Source: Aliivibrio sp. 1S175
GTDB taxonomy: Bacteria > Pseudomonadota > Gammaproteobacteria > Enterobacterales > Vibrionaceae
Direction of reading: 5' to 3'
Assembly: GCF_001690985.1 (NCBI RefSeq)
Contig: NZ_MAJS01000035.1
Location: 109,529 to 173,528, forward strand
Length of the DNA: 64,000 nt
The notes under the pieces were generated by a model. It ran no database searches. It was given only the letters and a program-made list of their open reading frames with translations, and was not told the origin of the DNA. Positions 27,404 to 36,319 of this stretch are shown in pieces (position 1 is the stretch's first letter; each line of letters opens with the position of its first letter). The position numbers and the translations under genes are program-made.

Positions 27404-28063
27404 CTAATACAATAATCGACCAATAGGGTTAAATAATTTACTTAATCCTTGAGTAAAATGTAATGGTGCGTTTTGAACGGTATAACACAAACAACCATCA
27501 TCGGTTTTTGGGCTATGTGCATTCGTGGCATCTAACCAAATAAAGTCACCTGCATGATAATGCCCTGATTCATCTTCAAAACTACCATCTAATAAAAGAG
27601 TTAACTCGAAACCTTTGTGCGTATGACTAGGGATAACGCCACCAGCATTTATGCGTAATAGATTAGAGCGAGTTGCTCCTTCTTCGATTAAACTAGCTCG
27701 ACTGACTGCCCCTAATTGATTCCATTTCATATCTGCATAACGGGTTAGTACATGAGGTAGTTCATAATGAAAAGAATCGATAAAGATATGCTCAACTGAA
27801 GGCGTTTTTAAATAACTAACATCAACGTCACTATTTAAAATATCATCTAGCATTTGAGTGAAATCGACCGCCTCTGCCTCATTAACATTAGAATCTTCCC
27901 ATGCTTTATCTGCAAATTGATTCGTTAACCGTTGTGCTTTCTGTTTGCAATGTTCACACATATCACAATGCAAAGTCATTGCAACAGACAGAGATTCAGG
28001 TAAATCACCGTCAATATGAGAATACAATAATGCATCACTAGGATGGTGGGTAATTTTATTCAT
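27404..28063 (-). CDS. chrR: ChrR-type zinc anti-sigma factor
   Basis: 219 residues from the ATG at 28061-28063, which has GGAGT 6 nt upstream; the ATG two codons earlier is too close to that site. The N-terminal zinc anti-sigma domain has His6/His7 and H32-x3-C36-x2-C39, the pattern of Rhodobacter ChrR (His6, His31, Cys35, Cys38). The C-terminal cupin domain carries IPSHTHKGFE and AHSP, a second metal site needed for singlet-oxygen response. It overlaps the sigma gene by 8 nt, so the pair is made in equal amounts. It holds RpoE inactive until singlet oxygen or light stress. Confidence 0.93.
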   Translation of the reverse strand: MNKITHHPSDALLYSHIDGDLPESLSVAMTLHCDMCEHCKQKAQRLTNQFADKAWEDSNVNEAEAVDFTQMLDDILNSDVDVSYLKTPSVEHIFIDSFHYELPHVLTRYADMKWNQLGAVSRASLIEEGATRSNLLRINAGGVIPSHTHKGFELTLLLDGSFEDESGHYHAGDFIWLDATNAHSPKTDDGCLCYTVQNAPLHFTQGLSKLFNPIGRLLY

Positions 28064-28664
28064 GCTCATACTCCTGTCTTAATTTAGTTAATGCTAAACG
28101 TAATCGCGACTTAATCGTTCCTATGGGTTCACTCAATTGATGTGAGAGTTCTTGTTGTGTAAGACCTTGTTCATAAATCCCTTCAACTACAACTCGTTGA
28201 TTATGAGGTAACACATTAACCGCATTTTTCAGTTTTTTAATTTCTAACCAATCTAGTTCAACAGTTTCTGTTTGCTTATCAAATAATGGCCACAATTCAT
28301 CACTGACTGTATCCTCTTTATTTGATTGCATTTTTCGCAACATATCAAAGCTGTGATTTCGCATTACCGTAAATATCCAACCGGATGCGTTGCCTTTCTC
28401 TGAATTAAATAATGCGGCTTTTCGCCATACAAGTGTCATTGTTTCTTGCACGAGATCCATCGCTAACGTTGGATCATTAAATTTTTTTAGTCCATACGCT
28501 CGAATTTTAGGAGAAAACCAAGAAAATAGCTCGGAGAAAGCCCGCTTATCCTGAGATAAAGCAACGTCTTGTAACAAAGAATCAAGACGTGCTTTGTCAT
28601 CTTTTTCTGATTGAGATTGTATTGGGTTCACCTGATTGCTAACCTCTACATAGTGAGTTTGCAT
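28056..28664 (-). CDS. rpoE: ECF RNA polymerase sigma factor, RpoE-ChrR type
   Basis: 202 residues from the ATG at 28662-28664 with GGAG 6 nt upstream. Region 2 (about 40-105: RAFSELFSWFSPKIRAYGLKK, LAMDLVQETMTLVWRKA, GWIFTVMRNHSFDMLRK) recognises the -10 and region 4 (about 145-200: LPHNQRVVVEGIYEQGLTQQELSHQL, GTIKSRLRLALTKLR) the -35. Its pairing with a ChrR gene places it in the singlet-oxygen ECF11 group. The GTGATCC-N16-CGTATA motif in front of it indicates autoregulation; two further copies mark its likely regulon in this window. Confidence 0.93.
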   Translation of the reverse strand: MQTHYVEVSNQVNPIQSQSEKDDKARLDSLLQDVALSQDKRAFSELFSWFSPKIRAYGLKKFNDPTLAMDLVQETMTLVWRKAALFNSEKGNASGWIFTVMRNHSFDMLRKMQSNKEDTVSDELWPLFDKQTETVELDWLEIKKLKNAVNVLPHNQRVVVEGIYEQGLTQQELSHQLSEPIGTIKSRLRLALTKLRQEYEHE

Positions 28665-28692
28665 AATCATCTCCAAAGTTTCGATACCTTGT

Positions 28693-28720
28693 TATACGAC
28701 GATGCAAAAAAATTGGATCA
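28693..28720 (-). promoter_or_regulatory. Autoregulatory ECF promoter of rpoE-chrR
   Basis: On the minus strand: TGATCC (28720-28715), 16-nt spacer, CGTATA (28698-28693). This agrees with the TGATC...CGTA type sequence known for RpoE-ChrR sigma factors. The ATG lies 29 nt beyond the -10, giving a short leader. It is the best of the three copies found. Confidence 0.82.
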
Positions 28721-28839
28721 CAACTAGCACTATAACATTACATTTATTTTTAACATTATCAGCTTAAGTATATTTATCACACTATTAGAAATAAAATTGA
28801 CTTCGGTAACTCTAGGGGGGGCAACGAATAGAAATCTAT

Positions 28840-30876
28840 TTACGTCACTCTATCGTCAATACTTTTTACTAAACCCAGCTTAATAATTTCTTCCAATGGC
28901 ATTGGTTTATAAAAGAAAAAACCTTGAATACAGGAAATACCTAAAGATTGTATAAAATCGACCTCACTTTTACTTTCTGCCCCTTCAACTACAATATTAG
29001 CCCCCGTAATTTGACCAAGTTCAACGGCAAGTCTAAATAATTTTTTCCCTCGCTCTGTCTCTATGTTAAGTAATAAAGAACGATCGATTTTTACTTTATC
29101 AAAGTCAAAACGAGATAAATACGCAATAGAAGAATACCCAGAACCAAAATCGTCCAGTGCTATGGTTATTCCTAATGATCTTAATTTATTGAGTGTTTTC
29201 TTTGTTTCTTTTTCATCTTTAATTAAGAGTTCTTCTGTGATTTCCAATTCGAGCTGCGTAAAATTGAGTGCATTTGAATTTACTAACTGAGTTAATGTTG
29301 ATAAGAAAGTGGGAACCAATACTGTTTCTGGCGATATGTTTACGGATATTTTAAACTCAGGATCATCAGCATAAAGACTGGCAGTAACTATGGCTTTTTC
29401 AAGTACCCAAAAGTCTAATTCCGGCAATAAACCTAATTCTGAAAACGATTCAATAAAGCTTGGTGGCGAGATAAAACCAGAGTAAGAACGATGTCGAATT
29501 AGCACCTCTAAAGAAATTACCTTTTGTTTTTCAATATCATATTGAGGTTGATAATAAAGAATAAAATCACCTGTTTTATGTAAGTGCTCAATTGTTTTCT
29601 GAGCCGCCATATTTATCGAAAGATGAGGAATGTAACTGCCAATCGCTTTTGTTGTATCTATTTTCTCTGATGAAAAAAATCGCTCGGTTAATGAATCTAA
29701 AGCGGTTCTTCCCATGCTTAATTTATCCATTCTCATGAAAAATGGGTAATAAATAGCAATACCTATCAATAAAATCAAAATTTGAAGAATAGACCCTGAA
29801 ATAGCACCATTGGTTCCTAAATACCCCCCAATAATAGGAGGAGTCATCCAGCTAATCACTCCCATAATTGGGGGGACAATTTCCCATAATGTAGCAAAAT
29901 ACGCAATAATTAGCCCTGCAATGGGGGCTAATAAAAATGGGATTATCATGATTGGGTTAAACATGATTGGCAATCCATACAGGATAGGTTCATTAATATT
30001 AAAAATACTTAATAATAATGCGGCCTTTGCTAAGGTTCTATACCCCTTATTTTTAGCGAACAGCAAAACACAAATCACCAAACTTAACGTATTACCTGAA
30101 CCGCCCATGCCTGTATAAAAATCATAGAAATTACTGGTTAAAATAGGCATGGTTCCCATCCCTAATTCAATCAGAGCAAGACTTTCTGATGTTATTCTAA
30201 ATAATTCTATTTTATAAGACGCTAATATGATGTGTCCATTTATGCCGATAGACCACAGTATTCCTCTTATGAATTCATAAATTACACCATCAACCAACGA
30301 TTCTGGATTTAATTTAGGCATTGTTAACTGTAAATGTAATACCTCTAAAATGAGATATTCCAAACAATAACTAATAAAAAGACAAATGGAACTAACAATA
30401 GAAACTGAAAAAACCAGATTGATAGAGCGTTCTACTACATTAGGTAAATGTGAATCTTTAAATACTGACCATAACTTAAGGTATTGATAAATAAAACTAA
30501 CAACAATAGGGATAATGATAGCAAATGGAAAGTTAATAGGAATAATACTGCCTTTATGCAGCAGTTCCCATTGTAAACAAATAATAAAATACAATAAAAC
30601 AGAGGAAGTAATAACAGCAATGACTGGCTGTTTATAAAGGGAAGCAAGGTATTGAGCGAAAAAAACAACAAGTAAAACAGGGAATAACTGTGCGATAAGC
30701 ACACTAATTGTTTTCAATTCATCACTAATGTAATTCCATTCAAATAATGTAGCTCCATTTGAGGCCAATAAAGAAAACGATGAAATTAAAGAGACAGGAA
30801 GCAACATAATAAATACGTTACTTATACCCGCAAGATATTTATTCGCAGGCAAATTCTTCATTAAGTAAGTAAACAC
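28840..30876 (-). CDS. PTS EIIC-like membrane domain fused to EAL c-di-GMP phosphodiesterase
   Basis: 678 residues from a GTG start with GGGAG 5 nt upstream. Residues 1 to about 390 form a lactose/cellobiose-type PTS EIIC domain with about ten helices; FNINEPILYGLPIMFNP and the NTLSLVICVLLF region match sugar-binding EIIC sequences. Residues about 425-665 are an EAL domain: EVLIRH in place of EALLR, KISVNISP, ELEITEELL, ALDDFGSGYSS, KVKIDRSLL, VVEGAES and QGFFFYKP keep the metal- and c-di-GMP-binding residues, so it should be active. No EIIA or EIIB is attached. The membrane half probably senses a sugar and tunes c-di-GMP; that is inference. Confidence 0.85.
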   Translation of the reverse strand: MFTYLMKNLPANKYLAGISNVFIMLLPVSLISSFSLLASNGATLFEWNYISDELKTISVLIAQLFPVLLVVFFAQYLASLYKQPVIAVITSSVLLYFIICLQWELLHKGSIIPINFPFAIIIPIVVSFIYQYLKLWSVFKDSHLPNVVERSINLVFSVSIVSSICLFISYCLEYLILEVLHLQLTMPKLNPESLVDGVIYEFIRGILWSIGINGHIILASYKIELFRITSESLALIELGMGTMPILTSNFYDFYTGMGGSGNTLSLVICVLLFAKNKGYRTLAKAALLLSIFNINEPILYGLPIMFNPIMIIPFLLAPIAGLIIAYFATLWEIVPPIMGVISWMTPPIIGGYLGTNGAISGSILQILILLIGIAIYYPFFMRMDKLSMGRTALDSLTERFFSSEKIDTTKAIGSYIPHLSINMAAQKTIEHLHKTGDFILYYQPQYDIEKQKVISLEVLIRHRSYSGFISPPSFIESFSELGLLPELDFWVLEKAIVTASLYADDPEFKISVNISPETVLVPTFLSTLTQLVNSNALNFTQLELEITEELLIKDEKETKKTLNKLRSLGITIALDDFGSGYSSIAYLSRFDFDKVKIDRSLLLNIETERGKKLFRLAVELGQITGANIVVEGAESKSEVDFIQSLGISCIQGFFFYKPMPLEEIIKLGLVKSIDDRVT

Positions 30877-31086
30877 TGCGACTCCCTGCAGTTAACCAAT
30901 CAAACTTAATGCATGATATACTATAAATTAAGAAGTAACACTTTATTTGTATTTAAAATTAACTCTATCATCAAAACGATTACAAATATATTAACTGCAT
31001 CTCATTTTCAAAACCATAATATTGACTGAATCAAAGTATATAAATGCGTTATAAGTCAGATTGTTATCCCTACCGTGTCGAGCGTT

Positions 31087-32343
31087 CTATTTGCTATATT
31101 TCAATACATCATGCCCGCTTAATGCTTGATAAGGACGTAAATCAAACAATGGCATGATCGAGTAAATATGATCAAATATATCTGCCTGTACCCCTTCATA
31201 GAAGACCCAGTCAGTATTATTCGTAAACGCATAGATTTGTAATGGCAGACCCTCAGCCGTAGGTTCCAGTTGGCGAACCATAAACATCATGTATGGGTGA
31301 ATGTCTTTATGCGTACGTAAATAAGCGGCTAAATAGGCGCGAAATATCCCCATGTTAGTCATTTGACGGGTATTGCCCAGATGAGGAATATCCTCTAACT
31401 CTTCATTAAATGCTTTTATCTCTTTTGTTTTTTCAAATAGATACTCTCTAAGAATTCGAATGTCTTTCAGTGATTCAATCTCTTCATCTGTCATAAAACG
31501 GATCGAATTAACATCAATATTAACCGCGCGCTTAATACGTCGGCCACCAGAATCTGACATTCCTTGCCAGTTCACAAACGCATTTTGAACAAGTGCGTAA
31601 GCCGGTAGCATGCTTATTGTATTATCAAAATTTCTAACCTTAACCGTAGTTAATGAAATTTCTTCAACCGTGCCATTAGCCTTGTAGGAGTCCATTTCGA
31701 TCCAATCATTTAGACTAATCATCCGATTAGCTGAAAGTTGTATGCCCGCAACAAACCCTAAAATAGTGTCTTTAAATACCAGCATAACAAAACCCGTCGC
31801 AACTCCTAAGCCACTAAGGAAAATAACCACCGATTCGTTAGCAAGAACAGACATTGATACGACGATGCCAACAAAAAATGCAAACAATTTAATAAGTTGA
31901 ACAAAGCTTTTAATCGGCATACGGCGCGTAATGCCCTTGGCAATAGCCATATCATTAAGGGCATCAAGCAAAGCAAACAACATAGATAAAAAGACAATAA
32001 GAATCGAAATACTCAAAAGCTTGTCTGCTATCGTAGAAAGTAATGTGTAATGACCAAGAGCAAGAGGAAGCAATACGTCTAAAATAATAATAGGTACAAG
32101 AAGCGTTAGTTTTTCAAACACTTTGTAACTTGAAAACCCCTCAGCTAGCGGTTCATCAGCACGGTGCAGAATATTTTTAATTGTTCTCACAATGATATGA
32201 CGAGTAATCAAGTAGCCAATAATTGAAACGCCAATGACAGAAAGAACAAACACGCCCGTAAGCTCTAAACCATAGGGGTCACTATTTATACCAAGGGTGC
32301 TTAATTTGCCTGAAATATAGTTACGAACATGATGATCTAGCAA
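31087..32343 (-). CDS. ybdG: MscS-family mechanosensitive channel, YbdG type
   Basis: 418 residues from a TTG start with AAGGA 7 nt upstream. Four to five helices are followed by the MscS beta-domain. FLSGLGVATGFVMLVFKDTILGFVAGIQLSANRMISLNDWIEM is the pore helix and its continuation, and GTVEEISLTTVKVRNFDNTISMLPAYALV the soluble domain. WQGMSDSGGRRIKRAVNIDVNSIRF and QADIFDHIYSIMPLF are shared with E. coli YbdG (MscM-type, small conductance). It protects the cell from osmotic down-shock. Stands alone, divergent from the HdeD-like gene. Confidence 0.9.
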   Translation of the reverse strand: MLDHHVRNYISGKLSTLGINSDPYGLELTGVFVLSVIGVSIIGYLITRHIIVRTIKNILHRADEPLAEGFSSYKVFEKLTLLVPIIILDVLLPLALGHYTLLSTIADKLLSISILIVFLSMLFALLDALNDMAIAKGITRRMPIKSFVQLIKLFAFFVGIVVSMSVLANESVVIFLSGLGVATGFVMLVFKDTILGFVAGIQLSANRMISLNDWIEMDSYKANGTVEEISLTTVKVRNFDNTISMLPAYALVQNAFVNWQGMSDSGGRRIKRAVNIDVNSIRFMTDEEIESLKDIRILREYLFEKTKEIKAFNEELEDIPHLGNTRQMTNMGIFRAYLAAYLRTHKDIHPYMMFMVRQLEPTAEGLPLQIYAFTNNTDWVFYEGVQADIFDHIYSIMPLFDLRPYQALSGHDVLKYSK

Positions 32344-32420
32344 GTTACTGTCCTTATTATTTTATTACTCTTATACCATAAAGATAATGAAGAATACCGT
32401 ATGCGCATACCGCTTTGAAA

Positions 32421-32435
32421 TGATAATAATCATAA
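32421..32435. promoter_or_regulatory. Fur-like inverted repeat upstream of the MscS gene
   Basis: TGATAATAATCATAA contains ATGAT-N4-ATCAT and matches the 7-1-7 Fur pattern at about 12 of 14 positions. It is 78 bp upstream of the ybdG-type start. An iron link is not expected for this channel, and AT-rich DNA yields such sites by chance, so I give it low weight. Confidence 0.25.
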
Positions 32436-32588
32436 GCTCTTGAATTGTTTGCTACAAGCGCTATTTAAAGTGTAGCTCTCACAAACCAAAAGAGCGCCAT
32501 TAAAATAGACGTAATTATTACCAACAAGCCCCTTTCTTGAACGATAAGAATAAAACGTGAGCGAAATCACAAAATATGGAAACTTAGT

Positions 32589-32618
32589 TTGCTTATCAGT
32601 TAATCAGCATTTTATACA
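32589..32618 (+). promoter_or_regulatory. Candidate promoter of the HdeD-like gene
   Basis: TTGCTT (32589-32594) and TATACA (32613-32618) with an 18-nt spacer, 41 nt before the ATG at 32660. The rest of the 316-bp divergent gap holds nothing else I can name. Confidence 0.35.
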
Positions 32619-32659
32619 CTACACTACCTAGGTCCCTTACATTTAACTCAGAGGTTAAA

Positions 32660-33226
32660 ATGGAAACTCAAACGCCAAGTCAGGCATTAATTTCAAAAAG
32701 TTGGAAATACTTTATTACTGTTGGTGTCATTGCAGCAGTAGCAGGATTAGGCGCAACAAGCCTACCGGTAATGGCTGGAATGACGATTTCAACGATTATT
32801 GGGGTCGTATTGCTCATTACTGGTTTGGTTCAGGCTTACCATACGTTCCGAATTCATTCGTGGAAAGAAAAGCTATGGTACGTTGTTAGTGCCCTGCTTT
32901 ATATTATTGGTGGTTTATCTATTCTTTTTAAACCGTTAGAAGGTTTGATGACAATCACAACCATCATGGTCGTGGTAATGATCTTTAATGGTCTATCCCG
33001 TATGATTTTTGGGTTCACAAACAAAAACCTTCCTGGTAGCAATATGGTGGTTCTAAGTGGTTTGCTCTCTGTTGTTATTGGTGGATATTTCTTCTTCCTT
33101 TTAAATAATCCTGAGTTTTCATTATCACTACTAGGTACATTTGTTGGTGTTTCATTATTAATCGAAGGGATCAGCTTTATCTTCCTTGGTTTCAATATGA
33201 AAAAACTGCTTAACAATACTAACTAG
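32660..33226 (+). CDS. HdeD-family (DUF308) membrane protein
   Basis: 188 residues with six predicted helices arranged in pairs, the DUF308 repeat: VIAAVAGLGATSLPVMAGMTI, VVLLITGLVQAYHTFRIHSWK, VVSALLYIIGGLSILFKPLEGL and LNNPEFSLSLLGTFVGVSLLIEG. E. coli HdeD is an inner-membrane protein linked to acid resistance at high cell density; other members are of unknown role. A single-gene unit with a hairpin downstream at 33253. Confidence 0.85.
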   Translation: METQTPSQALISKSWKYFITVGVIAAVAGLGATSLPVMAGMTISTIIGVVLLITGLVQAYHTFRIHSWKEKLWYVVSALLYIIGGLSILFKPLEGLMTITTIMVVVMIFNGLSRMIFGFTNKNLPGSNMVVLSGLLSVVIGGYFFFLLNNPEFSLSLLGTFVGVSLLIEGISFIFLGFNMKKLLNNTN

Positions 33227-33252
33227 AGCAACACGCACCCAATAATATACCT

Positions 33253-33295
33253 AGCCCACGATGCTTCTTTCTGAGAATAAGTATGGTGGGCTTTG
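33253..33295 (+). terminator. Terminator after the HdeD-like gene
   Basis: AGCCCAC (33253-33259) pairs with GTGGGCT (33286-33292), followed by TTTGTTGTTT. Loop is long (26 nt), so it is weaker than others here. Confidence 0.6.
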
Positions 33296-33355
33296 TTGTT
33301 TAAATGACTCTCAGTAACCCGCTCTCTGGTTATAAACACATCGATTTGATTAGAC

Positions 33356-33387
33356 AAAAAAGCCTCTTAGGAACATTAAGAGGCTTT
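33356..33387 (-). terminator. Terminator at the end of the mannosidase cluster
   Basis: Stem AAAGCCTCTTA / TAAGAGGCTTT with a 7-nt loop; in the minus-strand direction it ends in a run of Ts. It lies 31-62 nt past the stop of the last GH92 gene. Confidence 0.85.
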
Positions 33388-33417
33388 ATATTGAATCAAA
33401 CAAATCGTTTGACTACA

Positions 33418-36261
33418 TTAACGAGAACCTACTGGAAGTTCACCCGCGTGTTTAAATTCACCGATGCCTAAATCAGGTGGCGTATCCGAGTGAATGTTTG
33501 CACCCCAACGTTGATTTGGTTTATCACTCATCAAAAACTCAATATCACCACCCTGCATAATTTCTTTATGCGTTAAGTACGTTCTATTGAAATCTCGACC
33601 ATTTAACGAAGCCGATTGAATAAAGATATTTTCACGGCTTACATTCTTAGCGGTTACCGTAAACGTCTGCCCGTTCTCTACCGCGATAGATGCCGTTTCA
33701 AACATCGGTGTACCTATTTCATAAATACCCGAAGAAGAGTTCACAGGGAAGAAACCTAACGCACGGAACACAAACCAAGAAGATAACGTCCCAAAGTCAT
33801 CATTACCACAAATGCCATCAGCGGTATTGTCATAACAAATATTTGTTGCCGCGGTCACTGCCGCTTGTGTTTTCCATGGTTGAGCTACGTAATTGTAAAG
33901 GTAAGGAACATGAATATCGGGTTCATTACCTTGCACATGCTGCCCTACATTACCGGTGTTAAAGACAGGAAATTGGTTATCGCCCGCATTACGATCAGGG
34001 TAAGTACTAAAATACTCATCCAAACGAGCTGCAAACAACCCACCACGGTCGGCAATTTCACCCGCCTCAAGCGTCGATTGTTCAAATTCAGTCATAAGAT
34101 CAACAAGGCCATTAATGTCATGTTGAACACTGAATGAATACTGCCATCCATTAGATTCAGAGAACGCCCAGTTGAACATATCAGGTCGCCAATCTTTACC
34201 AATCGCTTTGCCTGTTATTGGATCGGTCCAATTTGAATCAATGAATTTACCGTCATAATCACGGGCTTTAAACCATCCTTGATATTTAGAGCCCCCAAAG
34301 TCAAACTGTGCTTGCCAGTTATTCGATCGATCAGCAAACTCTTTGTAATCTGGAGAATCTTCACCCAAGACAAGTGCAATGGATTTTGCAATGTTCCAGT
34401 CATTCATTGAGTACTCTAAAGAGTATGAGGCTGTCCATGCATCTTTAAATGGTGAATGAGAACCATATGAATCTGGTGGTGTATCATGCAATTGTGCAGG
34501 AACATAACCTTGTTTTTCATACTCGCCAATCCACGCGACACCTTGGCTCGATATTGCTCGCGCATCGGTGATCATTGCCTTCACTAAACGTTCTTTTATA
34601 TCTTGACGCTCAGCACCAGTAAATCCTAAATCGATCATTCGAGTGTCTAAATACCCTTTAGACAAAGCATCATAAATAATTGGCGTGGAGTGCATTCCCA
34701 TCATCATGCCCGTTTCATTGCCCTTAAATGTCCACTCAGGTAAGCGACCACGCTTAGTTTCACCTTTATCATTGGTCCATTCTTCTTCTGCATAAGACAG
34801 CATAGACAGCACCATGTCCGCGATACGAGCAGGCTCTGTAATAGAGGCTAACGGTTGAACGGCACGATATGTATCCCAAAGTGAGAACGTATCGTAACGA
34901 ATATAATCGGCTTTACCATCTTTGTTCGCATCAGCAGTGCGAATCGATTCTTTCAGGGTATCTATTGTTTCGCCCCACGGCGTATTTCCATCAGGGTAAG
35001 CATTACGACCTTGATGTGTTTGACGGTAACGACCATCTAAATCTGATAACATCGTTTGGCCAGAGTAAGAACGATACAATGCGGTGTAGAAGGTTTGCTT
35101 ATATTCTTCATCACCTTCAACACGGATTTTACCTAATTCATCTTCCCATGTTTTCGTTGCGGCTTGACGAACTTGGTCAAAGTTCATGCCCGCAACTTCT
35201 GTCATGTTTAAAGAAGCCCCTTTCTTGCCGTCTTTGCCAATTTCAACGTTTGATAGGGCAAGTTTCGCTTCGACTGTTAGCCCTTCTTTTGCTGTATCAA
35301 ATTCGACATATGCTCGGGCATATTGATATTTACCAAGAGTTTCATTACCAATTTCTGTCATATCTGCAGGCGCATCAATGTATTGCTTGGTTGATTTATC
35401 GTAGTAAGCAAAACGAATATTTTTAATTGGCTGATCGAATTCCATAACAAAGAATTCTTTTTGGTTTGCAGCCCAACCATCAGAGAAACGGTGCCCTTCT
35501 AAACGGTTATTTTCTTTATCCCATTTAAGATAAGAATCTGACGTGTAATCCCAGTTAATTTTAAAGCCTGTGTTAACAATGATTTCCGAACGATCATCTC
35601 GAGGGAAGGTATAACGGTGTACCCCTACACGATCTGATGCCGTTAACTCAGCGGTAATGTCATAATCAATAAGATCAACTTTGTAATAACCCGCGGTCGC
35701 TTGCTCATCTTTATGTTGGAAACGAGACGCTTCAAGATTTAAAGTTGGAGAGCCTTCATTTAGCATATAATCAGAACGGGTATTAATTGGCATCACTAGA
35801 ATATCATTCAAATCGCCCGCTCCGGCGCCAGAAAGATGAGTATGTGAAAAACCTGAAGTACGTGCATCGTGGTAATAATAACCCGAAATATACTCCCACC
35901 CATTTGAACCATTATTTGGAGAAAGCTGAACCATACCATGAGGCGTTGTTGCTCCTGGGTAGTTATTCCCTAAGTTTCCCGTTCCAATAAATGGATTAAC
36001 ATGGCGAGTAATGTCCATATCAGAAAAATCAACCGGAACATGAACGCCCATGTCAATTACCGGTTTCTCTGGACTTGGTTTATCATTACATTCTTCGTCA
36101 GAGGGTGGACACACTGGTTTCTCATCGTCAGGATTAATTGTCGGTGGTGCAACTTCTGTATTCACATCGTAATTATTGTTCGTTGTTTCTTCATTACAGC
36201 CAGTTAAGCCAACTAGACCCATTACTACAGCAATTGATAATAAATTCCGTTTAAATTTCAT
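33418..36261 (-). CDS. GH92 exo-alpha-mannosidase lipoprotein (copy A)
   Basis: 947 residues, the longest of three tandem paralogues. The signal peptide MKFKRNLLSIAV... ends in lipobox GLTGC (Cys about residue 22), then a Pro/Asp/Glu-rich linker to about residue 70. GH92 blocks: NPFIGTGNLGNNYPGATTPHGM, SGFSHTHLSGAGAGDLND, YDTFSLWDTYRAVQPL, GNEPDIHVPYLYNYVAQPWKTQ and GICGNDDFGTLSSWFVF. Known GH92 enzymes are calcium-dependent exo-acting alpha-mannosidases that invert configuration. It is last in the PTS-GH92 cluster and probably surface- or periplasm-anchored, trimming N-glycans or mannan. Linkage preference cannot be read from sequence alone. Confidence 0.93.
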   Translation of the reverse strand: MKFKRNLLSIAVVMGLVGLTGCNEETTNNNYDVNTEVAPPTINPDDEKPVCPPSDEECNDKPSPEKPVIDMGVHVPVDFSDMDITRHVNPFIGTGNLGNNYPGATTPHGMVQLSPNNGSNGWEYISGYYYHDARTSGFSHTHLSGAGAGDLNDILVMPINTRSDYMLNEGSPTLNLEASRFQHKDEQATAGYYKVDLIDYDITAELTASDRVGVHRYTFPRDDRSEIIVNTGFKINWDYTSDSYLKWDKENNRLEGHRFSDGWAANQKEFFVMEFDQPIKNIRFAYYDKSTKQYIDAPADMTEIGNETLGKYQYARAYVEFDTAKEGLTVEAKLALSNVEIGKDGKKGASLNMTEVAGMNFDQVRQAATKTWEDELGKIRVEGDEEYKQTFYTALYRSYSGQTMLSDLDGRYRQTHQGRNAYPDGNTPWGETIDTLKESIRTADANKDGKADYIRYDTFSLWDTYRAVQPLASITEPARIADMVLSMLSYAEEEWTNDKGETKRGRLPEWTFKGNETGMMMGMHSTPIIYDALSKGYLDTRMIDLGFTGAERQDIKERLVKAMITDARAISSQGVAWIGEYEKQGYVPAQLHDTPPDSYGSHSPFKDAWTASYSLEYSMNDWNIAKSIALVLGEDSPDYKEFADRSNNWQAQFDFGGSKYQGWFKARDYDGKFIDSNWTDPITGKAIGKDWRPDMFNWAFSESNGWQYSFSVQHDINGLVDLMTEFEQSTLEAGEIADRGGLFAARLDEYFSTYPDRNAGDNQFPVFNTGNVGQHVQGNEPDIHVPYLYNYVAQPWKTQAAVTAATNICYDNTADGICGNDDFGTLSSWFVFRALGFFPVNSSSGIYEIGTPMFETASIAVENGQTFTVTAKNVSRENIFIQSASLNGRDFNRTYLTHKEIMQGGDIEFLMSDKPNQRWGANIHSDTPPDLGIGEFKHAGELPVGSR

Positions 36262-36264
36262 TTT
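36230..36264. repeat. 35-nt identical block in GH92 signal-peptide region (copy A)
   Basis: The 35 nt covering the start codon and first codons (encoding MKFKRNLLSIA in reverse) are identical to 39024-39058 in copy B, while the codons just downstream differ. The third copy at about 41565 is diverged here. Confidence 0.85.
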
Positions 36265-36286
36265 ATGCCTTTATTGTTAGTAAAAA

Positions 36287-36300
36287 GGGGAAAGCTCCCC
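36287..36300 (-). terminator. Intercistronic hairpin between GH92 copies B and A
   Basis: GGGGA-AAGC-TCCCC; on the minus strand it is followed by TTTTTA, so it has the form of a compact intrinsic terminator sitting before copy A, 26 nt from its start. Confidence 0.65.
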
Positions 36301-36319
36301 CTCATTTTTAGTGTTCAAA

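Noticed and set aside
34869-35426. 185-codon plus-strand frame inside GH92 copy A
   Set aside because: Antisense to a well-supported enzyme gene, His/Leu/Ser-rich composition typical of a shadow frame, no ribosome site.
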